From Aspidiotus rigidus (Eukaryota > Arthropoda > Insecta > Hemiptera > Diaspididae), in the NCBI GenBank assembly GCA_035079385.1, contig JAVHKY010000003.1, forward strand, positions 20,723,501-20,787,500: a stretch of DNA of 64,000 bases, given 5' to 3'. The translations under genes and the position numbers were made by a program. The notes under the pieces are model-generated. The model saw nothing but the letters and a program-made list of their open reading frames with translations. It ran no database searches and was not told the DNA's origin. Position 1 is the first letter of the stretch. Each line of letters begins with the position of its first letter. Positions 55,940 to 64,000 of this stretch are shown here, piece after piece.

Positions 55940-56109
55940 TCACATGGGTGCAGGTGGTGTATCCTCCAGAACAACGTTATCGCCAAAATTACGTGGATAT
56001 TTATAAAGAAGAAGTCAATGATAAATTGAAAGAACTGAAAATTGACATTTCAACGATGATAGACGTTCCCATAGAGTTCCCTTATGACCCACCGATGCCT
56101 GAAAATTGA
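55940..56109 (+). CDS. candidate terminal coding exon, unknown conserved-looking protein
   Basis: After a good acceptor (TTATCTTTCAG, ending 55939) a frame starting at the third exon base encodes 55 residues and a TGA. It includes TWVQVVYPPEQRYRQNYVDI, then YKEEVNDKLKELKIDISTMI and DVPIEFPYDPPMPEN. The peptide has normal protein composition: an aromatic N-terminal part, a charged helical middle, a proline-rich end. It is not a repeat by-product. I do not recognise the family. Earlier exons would lie upstream; none was identified. It may be intact. Confidence 0.55.
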
Positions 56110-56167
56110 ACTGAAATACCATAATCATTCTGCGTATTTGCAATATATTTAAGTTCTAATAATATTT

Positions 56168-56285
56168 AATATTTTAATATGGCTCTGCTCATTGTTCGTT
56201 TCTGATGAAGACTGCTGAACACCCGAAACGTTAAAAAATGTTTTTATTTATATAATATGTGCGGGCAGAGCCATAATAAAATATT
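56168..56285 (+). ncRNA. 118-bp hairpin element with hammerhead-like core
   Basis: AATATTTTAATATGGCTCTG (C) at 56168-56188 is inverted, with one mismatch, at 56265-56285. Inside lies CTGATGA (56202-56208) and GAAAC (56225-56229), the two conserved hammerhead boxes with correct order and spacing. The 16-base spacer does not form a convincing helix II. This could be a decayed retrozyme or PLE-derived ribozyme, or a MITE with coincidental words. Confidence 0.4.
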
Positions 56286-56624
56286 ATTAATGATTCCTTG
56301 CACGTAAAAATTGATTTTGATTTTATTTATTCTAATATTTAATTTATAGATCAGCACAAATATATGACTACTGATAGACTGAGGTATTTGTTTATCTAGA
56401 ATACCCTCGCACAAAACTGGTTCATAATGCAATCTGCGACCTTAAAAGTAACGAAGAGTACCATTTTCATATTAGCTACACTTTCTTTCCCATCTCATAA
56501 AATGTGCTTAAAGCTGTATTCATCTTCATTCTTACCTTGCTCGGGTCCTATTTTGAAGTCATCATTTTCTATAAATCCTTACGAGTAAACGAAGAGCAAT
56601 ATAAGCGTGCAAAAAAAAAAAAAA

Positions 56625-57250
56625 AACTACGGCTTCCTTAACGAAGTTAAACGAGGAACGCAGGGAACCTGTTTTATAAGTCATATGGGATAAGCCTCGA
56701 CCTAGATAAAGCTAGTATAAAGATGGCCTAGACTTACTATAAACCTAGTATTATACAGTCCTAGAGTCTCAATTTTTCTCGAATCTCGAGCTATATATTA
56801 TGATAGGAGGGAGACTTAAAAAAAATTTCGACCCTCTGGCCATATATGAATATAATAATATTATGATAGGTGGGGGCTTTGGAAAAATTCCGACCTACGA
56901 GCCATATATGATAGGAGGAGGACTTGGAAAAAGTCAAGTCTCCCTCCTATCATATATAACTTGAAGGTCGAAATTAATCTAAGCCCCTCTCCTATAATAT
57001 ATGGTTCGAGAGTCGAAACTTTTCTAAGTTCCTCTCCTATCATAATACGGCTTGAGAGTCGAAATTTGGTTTGAGAGGCGAAACTTTTCTAAGCCCCTCT
57101 CCTATCGGCTATCATATATAGCTTGGAGGCCACAATTATTCCAAGTCCCCCTCCTGTCATATATGGCTCGTAGGTCGGAATTTTTCCAAGGCTCCCACCT
57201 ATCATAATTATATTCATATATGGCTAGAGGGTCGAAATTTTTTTTAAGTC
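56625..57250. repeat. composite repeat: module B (plus) and mixed minisatellite units
   Basis: An A-run is followed by CGGCTTCCTTAACGAAGTTA and GCAGGGAACCTGTTTTATAA (module B, 56630-56770), then about ten minisatellite units, the first three in plus and the rest in minus orientation, meeting near 56935. Ends at the left boundary of the foldback-like element. Confidence 0.8.
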
Positions 57251-57254
57251 TCCC

Positions 57255-60200
57255 TTTAGACGTATACTTTGAATCTACGAAATTCGCATCACAATTTTAT
57301 CTTTGATTTGCGCCAAATACGAAGTTTCTACGACTTTTCTGAGCCGAGTTATGGACCAAAATGTGCCGAAATTTTGCTGCAGGGGTTCCCAAAGTGTTTA
57401 ATTATCAAAAGAAAACATGATTCTGTTTTAAGAAATTGTTTGATCTTTGTAATTCTGTACAATTCCGAAGTAAAATTTCGTACTGAGTCCGAATAAATCA
57501 CCCAAATCACCTTCCGAAGTCTGAAAATGGATGTACGGGCCCAAAGTGGGTCAAAATCCCCCCCCCCCCCCCGAAAAAAAAATGCGTGATCTTTGAAAAT
57601 TTGGTAGAATTTTGAAATAAAATTTCGTACTGAGTCCGAAAAAATCACCCAAATCACCCTACGAAGCTTCAAAATGGATGTACGGGCCCAAAGAGGGTCA
57701 AAATTCCGCCAAGTTGGAAAATTGCTTCAACTTTCAAATTTGATCGATTAACTTGTGAAATCTAGGTTCGAGTGGAAAGAGTGCTCGCGTGATAATCGAA
57801 TAAGGCCCGCATATGATCATAGTGGGTGGAAGGGCGAAAACTCTCGTTGTTTCAGCGGGGGGGGGGGGGAGAGCGTGATATCAAGAAGCTTATCTTCTGT
57901 TGTGAACTCGCGGTGAAAAATTGACTACGGTGCCTCTAGCAATGGAAACGGGTAAGAGTGCAATCACTCTCATTGTGCCAGTCGCGAGAGTGAATTCTTA
58001 GGGAAGATCGTCTTCCGTTTTGAACTCTGGTTAGTGCCTCTTAATCTATGAAAGCGGGTAAGCGTGCGATCATTGTTGTTGTGCCAGCGGATAGAAGGAA
58101 TTTTCAGAAAGATCGTCTTCCGTTTTGAACTCGCAGTAAGAAATTGGCTAGGTAGTCTCGGGGTGAATGGTTCCGAAAAGGGAAATAAATCCCCAAAGCA
58201 AAAAATTGCCGAAATTCAGCGTAGGGCCCGGAAAAAATTATTAAAAAACTCTGGAAAGCAACAAAATGGATCAATGGGCGCAAAAGAGGATCAAAATTTC
58301 CCCAAGACGAAAAATTGTTCAGAATTTCAAACATCACTCAATTCTCTAGGAAAATGTGAAGGAAGTTTTAAAAAAATGGTCGAAAATTCCGCGAACTCGT
58401 CTTCTGTCGTTTTGCACTCATTGTTGGATATTAGCCAGGTTTCCGTGTCCGACCAGAGCGGGCAAATGCAAAACAGCTAACTCCTCGTTATTTCCAACTG
58501 TGAAGGGAATGTTGTCAAGAAGATCGTCCTCCGTTGTTGGCTCGCGATGAGAGATCGGCTAAAGTCCCACGTACGATCAGTGCAGGATAAGAATTCCTCG
58601 TTATTCCAGGCGATGGCAGGAAAGTTACCTAGAAGATCATCCTCCGATCTTTTTGGTCATAATCCATTCACCGCCTGAAACAACGAGCTACTTCCGCTGC
58701 TTCTATCGTACGCGAGAACCTGCTAATCTTTCATCGTGAGCTCATAAGGAAGACGATCTTCTTTGTGAAACTTCCTCCTTCGCTTGGAACAGCGAGGAAT
58801 CATTGTGCATGTGTCTGCTTTGATCAAGAGCCTGGCCTTAGCCGATTTCTCACGGCGAGCCATCAGCAGAGGACAATGTTCTCAGTCATATTCCATTTAC
58901 TGCCCAACACAAAAAGTTACTCATGGGCACTTGCCCGCCTTAACCATATGCGGGACTGTAGCCAATCTCTCACCACGAGTGATCAACAGAGGCCGATCTT
59001 CTTGGTAATATTTCATTCTCCACCTGAACATCAACCCATTTTGATGCTTTTCAAAATGTTTCAATCATATTTTTTCAACTCTACGGTGCGTTTCCTTCGA
59101 GTAACATCAATTTAATTCTTAAAATACTCAAAAATCATTTAAATACTGTAAAATGAATCATTTTTAGGCACCGTAGCTATTTTTAGCGGGGAACCCGCTA
59201 TCCATTTTGTTATGAGATTACATCCTCAGAAAACGTCCGCGTCCGCGAAGTTAGTAACCTAAGGTTAGGTTAGGTTACGGGACTTGGAAGAATTTCGAGT
59301 TTCGAGCTATATATGATAGGAGGGGGGGGGGGGGGGGGGCTTGGAAGAATTTTGACTTTCGAACTACCGTCCGCCGTCCGCCGTCCAACCAAAAACTTAG
59401 AAAAATTTTGAGACTCGAGCTATATATGATAGGAGGGGGACTTAGAAGATTTAGAAGAATTTCGAGATTTTTCGTTTATATAGAAGGGGGACTTAGAAGA
59501 ATTTCGACTCTCGAGCTATATATGATAGGAGGGGATGTAGAATGATAATTTCGATTTGAATTATATGACAAGATTATCAACTCAGTTCCACACCACCTGA
59601 GAGGTCGGGTTAAGGAATTGCGGGTTCCTCGCTGCCATTGCAACGTCTGCAATGGCTTCTAATTTTTTCACGGTCAGTTTATAACGGATGACGATCTTCC
59701 CTGAAAATTCACTCTTTCGACTGACACAACAAGAATTATCACACTCTTGCCCGCTTTCATCGATAGAGGCACTCTGGCTAATTTTTCATTGCGAGTTTAC
59801 AACGGAAGAAAAGCTTCTTGGTTCCATGCTTTCCCTCATTGTCTGAAACAACGAGTCTTCCACCAGCTTCAATCATACTCAAGGCCTTAGTCGAACTAGG
59901 CTCAATTTCGCAAGCGAATCGAATAAAATATGAAAATTTGAGCGATCTTTCAACTTGTGAATAATGTAGAATCTCTTGGGACCCTTTCACTGAATTTGGA
60001 ACTTTGTTAGATAATTTTCGGGTTACTTTTCCGGACCCAGCGTGAAATTTCACTAGTAAATTGTACAAAATTTTGATGATGAAGAAATTTTTTTGTTTGA
60101 GGAAATGTTGACCCTCTTTTGGGCCGTACATCCATTTTCAGGCTTCGTAAGGTGATTTGGGTGACTTTTTTGGACTCAGCATAAAATTTCACTTCAGAAT

Positions 60201-60790
60201 TCTACAAAATTTTCGAAGATCACGCAATTTTTTTCCTTGGGGGAATTTTGACCCTCTTTGGGCCCGCACATCCATTTTGAAGCTTCGTAGGGTGATTTGG
60301 GTGATTTTTTCGAACTCAGCGCAAAATTTTACTGAAGAATTGAGCGATTTTCCAACTTCGGGATTAACCCATGTCGGTGCTTCGAAGAATTTTTCAAACA
60401 TTTTTTACAAACTCAGCGCGAAATTCCACTTGGGAATTGAAATACAATTCAAAAGTTTGAACGATTTTCCAACTTGGGGGAATTTTGACCCTTTTTGGGC
60501 CTATTAACCCATTTTGGTGCTTCTTAGGATTTTGTGACTATTTTTTTCGTTTTCCCCATAAAATTTCACTTCAAGAACAGTAGTTTAATAATCGGAATGT
60601 TCGAAATTCAGCTCAATACTGTAAATTAATTAATTTTCAAGCCCTATTTTGGGAACACTGGCAAATTGTTGAATTTTCGGCACATTTTGGTCCATAACTC
60701 GGCTCAGAGAAGACGTAGAAACTTCGTATTTAGCGCAAATTGAAGATAAAATTGAGATGCAAATTTCGTAGATTTGAGGTATACATCTAA
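57255..60790. mobile_element. foldback-like element with inverted tandem-repeat arms
   Basis: The ends are inverted: TTAGACGTATAC...AATCTACGAAATTCGCATC at left and the complement (GATGCAAATTTCGTAGATTT then GAGGTATACATCTAA) at right, matching for about 120 bases. Inside each arm are tandem units of about 120 bp (landmarks TGAGTCCGAA, AATCACCC, CTTC, ATGGATGTACGGGCCCAAAG). There are about two in the left arm (57440-57720) and about four or five in the right (59940-60540), in opposite orientation. A second tandem family of ~115-bp units (GATCGTCTTCCGTTTTGAAC, CTCGCGGTGA) fills 57750-58650 and reappears inverted at 59670-59870. This is the plan of Drosophila FB elements. The frames at 57349-60507 follow the repeats and code for nothing recognised. 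Confidence 0.75.
59175..59545 (+). repeat. module C plus minisatellite units, inside the foldback element
   Basis: Module C (GCGGGGAACCCGCTATCC then GAAAACGTCCGCGTCCGCGA), a short AAGGTTAGGTTAGGTTACGG, then minisatellite units with an 18-G run (59322-59339) and CCGTCCGCCGTCCGCCGTCC. It interrupts the foldback-like element, so it arrived later. Confidence 0.75.
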
Positions 60791-61228
60791 CGTTTTGCGT
60801 TTTTGCGCTACGATAGATTTAACGCAAACTCCCATTTAACTGGTAACATCTCTTGGCCTCACCCTGTATAGGAAATTTTACAAGGAACAACTTGTGTTTG
60901 AAAGTTTCTTCTCTAAAATGCTTGGAATTCGAGAAAATTGGGAAAAACTAAATTTTGGGGATAAAGGGGGCCGCAGGGGACTTCGAGGGAGGCAGAGCGT
61001 GTAGGAATCGTCGGTATTTTAATCGGGGGATTATCCTGAGCAGATGACAAAAAAAAAACCTTCCGTCACATTTATGGCCCCCTATAAAAATTCTTTATTG
61101 ACTGGACTTCGGTACTACTTTTGATATTAGGTTCTCTCGTACTGGTCAATATTTTGTTGACAATTTTGTGCGGAATAATTGTTCAATATTTTGTAGTTTT
61201 CGAGAAAAATCAATGAAACCAAATTAAA
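60791..61228. other. no recognisable gene
   Basis: Nothing recognised. An A-run lies at 61049-61058. Confidence 0.45.
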
Positions 61229-61615
61229 AATATTCCCACCGCATGGGACTCTTCAAATCTGTCAACACGCAGAGAAGAAATAGTCATCACCCGTCTCAGA
61301 ATCGGTCACACCAGACTCACTCACACCCATCTCATCTCTCATCTTATGCCTCTCTCATGCCCTCACTGCGAATCTGAACACCCCCTATCCGTTCAACACA
61401 TGTTCTGCTGCCCCAACTTGACCCAACTCCGTAATTCCTTGTCCATCCCTCACAACCATACAGAAGCACTTTCAGATCTCTTTCCCTCCATCCCTAACAT
61501 ATTCAACTTTTTACAACAAGCCAACTTCCTCTCACGCATCAATCTAGCCGAGCTCATAGCCCTGAAGGCAGGCTGCTAGTAGCTTGTTGATTAAAATAAA
61601 AAAAAATAAAAAATA
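61229..61615 (+). pseudogene. non-LTR retrotransposon 3' end (copy 6)
   Basis: An uninterrupted frame reads NLSTRREEIVITRLRIGHTR, LTHTHLISHLM, CPHCESEHPLSVQHMFCCPN and continues to INLAELIALKAGC and a stop at 61577-61579. The zinc motif CPHC...H...C is intact. The tail GCTTGTTGATTAAAATAAAA and an A-rich end follow. It is 5'-truncated just upstream of the Trp-Asp-Ser segment, so only the C-terminal domain of the RT-RNase H protein is present. This is the least damaged tail in the window. Confidence 0.85.
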
Positions 61616-62371
61616 AAAAAAATGAAAATCGACGGGGGAGTCCGTCAAAAAACACTTAGAAGCAATCATTTCCAATTTCTTCGCTTTAACTTATCGAGGC
61701 CGTGAAGAAACTAACCTTTCCCATTGACCGAAATAACGCTAAACCAAATAGCTCGTTAAAAAAAGAATTGCCTCATTTTCTTCTAACCTCTATCCTTTGA
61801 CATTTCGGCGATAATCGAGCACGTATGGGTTCGACCAACTTTCAATTTTTTTCCTCATCCGAACTAATTATTTCCGTTAAATTAGATTAATTCGTCTCTT
61901 CGTGAATTCCTCTGCACGAGCAAGATGGCAAAGATACGATATTACGTATTTTTCACCTACAATAAGAACGAGGTCAGAGGAAACGGCCCTAACGAGACTG
62001 CCTTTACCCTGAAGCGAGTGTCATTCTCGAAACATAACGTACGTACGTTCAGGTGCAGATATTGTACTTGAAAAATTTAAACGGCTTTAATAAGTTGACA
62101 ATTATAAGGCCGGGCTAGGAGAAAAAGTCTTTCTTCACCTCCTGCTCTACGGATCGATGCGCAAATTCAGACCACACGCGCGAAATATATACAATATAAT
62201 GTTGCGTAAGCACGTCTCGTGGAATGTACCCCTACTAGAAATAAGCAGGGCAAATGAGTATCACCGACGAGAGTGGCGATTCTGTTTACTGGAGTAGCAG
62301 CGTATTTCGGGGTTACGATATTTTGCGCTCAGTTTTGATCCGAATGGCGACGCGTAAGTACCTTATTCGTC
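61616..62371. promoter_or_regulatory. possible 5' region of the following candidate gene
   Basis: Low in repeats and moderately CG-containing, unlike most of the window. A 22-codon upstream frame begins at 62344 (MATRKYLIRHGRTSEYQQLS) and overlaps the proposed start at 62372 in another frame. No TATA box or other promoter element could be fixed. Confidence 0.25.
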
Positions 62372-62549
62372 ATGGGCGTACTTCGGAATACCAACAGCTT
62401 AGTTTCGCGTAATCGAGACGTGCTTTTCGATAATAGTAAAAAAAATAATTGCGATAAAAATTTCGCGATGACTTCTCGTCTATCCGAATCGAATACACGT
62501 AATGGAAATAGCCCTCAACAGAATGCGCATGTAGTTAATCCGAGGGAAG
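62372..62549 (+). CDS. candidate first coding exon, unknown product
   Basis: From ATG at 62372 a frame of 59 codons plus one base runs to a strong 5' splice site (GGGAAG then GTGAGT at 62550). The peptide MGVLRNTNSLVSRNRDVLFD, then NSKKNNCDKNFAMTSRLSES and NTRNGNSPQQNAHVVNPRE, is Asn/Ser/Arg-rich and looks disordered. An in-frame stop lies at 62336-62338. The next acceptor seen, at 63971, would keep the frame open. No domain is recognised. Confidence 0.45.
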
Positions 62550-63971
62550 GTGAGTTATACATTAAGTACGAATTGGCGATTTTTTAAATTCTGTTTTTCT
62601 GTTCACGTTCGTCGATTATTTTTTCATATTTTAACCGAACACTTACCGCGGGTACGTTATTTTCTCGTCGGAAGGAATGCGTTGATTAATAAATAAAACG
62701 TAGAGTTTCGCGATAACTCGGCTATAAACTTCTTCGCCTGTAAAATCAACAGTCAGTCACCTGTTGTTATTACATCGAGAGCCTATTCCTCGTGTTTCAT
62801 GATCAATATTACGAAAAAAATTACATTTTCTCTTTTTGTGTGTGTTTTTTCTCTCCAACTCAACCGCCATGTTCATAAAAAAAAATAAAAGCGTGTAACT
62901 TACACCTGTAAACAGTGCGGTATTCGTATAATATAGAAGTACCTGCTTTTGAAAAATGTTAAAGCGTGTGGCGTATATTTTACTTTGCATGGTATTCAAA
63001 TTGCGTCGAATTATACCCTCGAAAGCTTTATTCGAGTCCTAGAGAGGAATGATATTGAAGCTTTTTTTTTTTTGTGGGAGAGAGAAAACTTCTGAAGCTA
63101 CGGTTTTACTATAAAATTGTGAAAGCGGTGAAAGGTAATAGAAATGCTCTCGAAAGGCTGATGGAAATCTGACATTCGGCAGGGAAAAGAACAAGTCGAT
63201 AGGCGGTTCAATTGTTCAGAAATTGCGTTACATTTTAACTAAATGAAATATTGATGGCTTCGGGGTAGAACAGTCGGAGAGCTTTTACGTGATCACTTTA
63301 TCAAATCTCGATTCAATTGCAATTAAATCCTACACTGAGAAAAAAGTTTATGCTGAACTTTTTTCTCGGTGTAGGTGACGGGATTTAAAAGCTCTTCCGA
63401 TGCACGTAAGATTTTGAATTCCCTTTTTTTTTTTAAATTTCGTAGCCGATCATGGGGCCTTACTCAACCTTTTAATTTTCTAAAATTCTCCGTGTACACT
63501 GACTACCGGTAATTGAAAGTAACAAGCGAGGTCTCTTTTATGATGATGAGTGTTCTTTTTCTTCTTTCGATATCGTTTTCAATGCGAGAAGAATTTTTAT
63601 ACATTCATTTACCCACATTAACTTCCCAAAAGTTCGTTATATGAGCTTTTGAAAAATGAGACCTGCGTCCAAATTCGATTCAAAATAACTAAATTGTATT
63701 TTCTTGCTTTCACAAATATTTTTCATACTTTATCTTCACAATAAAATTATGAAAGCAATGCTCAAAGTGAACAACATTTTTTTTAAAGACCCTCGAAGAT
63801 ATTTTGATATTTGGTAGGAAAAATAGATTTTTCCAGTAAGACTGATTGCAAGTTTTTAAAAAGATGTAATATTTTGGGCTCAAACACCTATACTAAAGTC
63901 AATCTATACTTAGCCACTGGGTAAAGGAATGAAATAACATTCACTCATTATTGTAACTATCGTAATTTCAG
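62550..63971. other. probable intron, nothing else recognised
   Basis: Flanked by GTGAGT at the left and TAATTTCAG at the right. A-, T-rich, with a T-run at 63064-63074. A 14-bp inverted pair (GAGAAAAAAGTT at 63338 and AACTTTTTTCTC at 63357) gives a perfect small hairpin. Confidence 0.35.
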
Positions 63972-64000
63972 CATTTCTTCCGACTCTGGGTCGATGTCGG
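63972..64000 (+). CDS. possible second exon start, cut by the window edge
   Basis: ATCGTAATTTCAG (AG at 63970-63971) is an acceptable acceptor and the 29 bases that follow are open. Joined to the exon ending at 62549 in phase 1 they would add a short open peptide ending at the window edge. Too short to judge. Confidence 0.25.

Larger units (their letters stand above)
55525..56610. repeat. diverged ~200-bp direct duplication flanking a candidate exon
   Basis: The left copy at 55525-55735 and right copy at 56405-56610 share AACTGGTTCATAATGC, CGACCTTAAAAGTAACGAA, CTTTCTTTCC, CTTAC/TACC, TGCT(T/C)G and more in the same order, with small indels. They are about 880 bp apart in direct orientation. 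No function is assigned; a local tandem duplication around a host exon or a repeat family pair are both possible. Confidence 0.65.

Noticed and set aside
57349..57672. 107-codon frame with repeated peptide (IWVIFSDSVRNF)
   Set aside because: The repetition is the ~120-bp unit of the foldback-like arm.
59250..59272. Interstitial telomere repeat (TTAGG)n
   Set aside because: Only about two and a half units (GGTTAGGTTAGGTTA); too short to mean more than chance.

Overview
This is a gene-poor stretch of a eukaryotic nuclear genome, most likely an arthropod and probably an insect. The base composition is AT-rich, coding exons are tiny and flanked by GT/AG splice sites, and most of the DNA is transposons and satellites in several stages of decay. 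Only one host gene is recognised with confidence: the last coding exon (15916-16086) of a glutaredoxin-domain cysteine-rich protein (GRXCR type). Weaker exon candidates lie at 2935-2996, 27290-27358, 55940-56109, 62372-62549 and at the right edge (63972 onward). I saw no tRNA, rRNA, bacterial-type operon or CRISPR array. The species cannot be fixed from the window.

Layout. 1-4.2 kb: unrecognised DNA, possibly an LTR-element remnant at the very start. 4.2-6.4 and 9.9-11.5 kb: a composite repeat made of a 45-bp minisatellite plus modules sharing the core CAGGGAACCTG; pieces recur at 41.5, 45.3, 47.3, 55, 56.6-57.2 and 59.2-59.5 kb. 8.6-9.7 kb: a terminal-inverted-repeat (TIR) element interrupted by a hairpin MITE. 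11.6-14.4 kb: a nearly complete Penelope-like element (PLE). 15.9 kb: GRXCR exon. 17.0-19.4 kb: a second copy of the 8.6-kb TIR element, interrupted by a rearranged mitochondrial DNA insert. 19.8-24.7 kb: a pair of ~0.45-kb inverted repeats enclosing a non-LTR retrotransposon and further foldbacks. 25.7-27.2 kb: TCGA-rich TIR-like element. 29.3-36.5 kb: non-LTR fragments and two TIR elements with SWIM-finger (MULE-like) transposase remnants. 36.7-38.5 kb: a MITE and a cytochrome b pseudogene of mitochondrial origin. 39-44 kb: non-LTR fragments. 46.8-49.1 kb: second MITE copy, a 63-bp tandem repeat element and a long (CT)n. 50.6-54.8 kb: a head-to-head pair of PLE copies inserted into another non-LTR element. 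57.3-60.8 kb: a foldback-like element made of inverted tandem repeats. 61.2-64 kb: a non-LTR tail and a candidate gene start.

The reverse transcriptase, RNase H, GIY-YIG and SWIM fragments are nearly all frameshifted or truncated, so most of these elements are dead. Nesting gives a relative history. Two paralogous empty sites let two insertions be delimited from the sequence itself: a TAA-flanked MITE at 8705-9088, and a mitochondrial insert at about 17743-18652.
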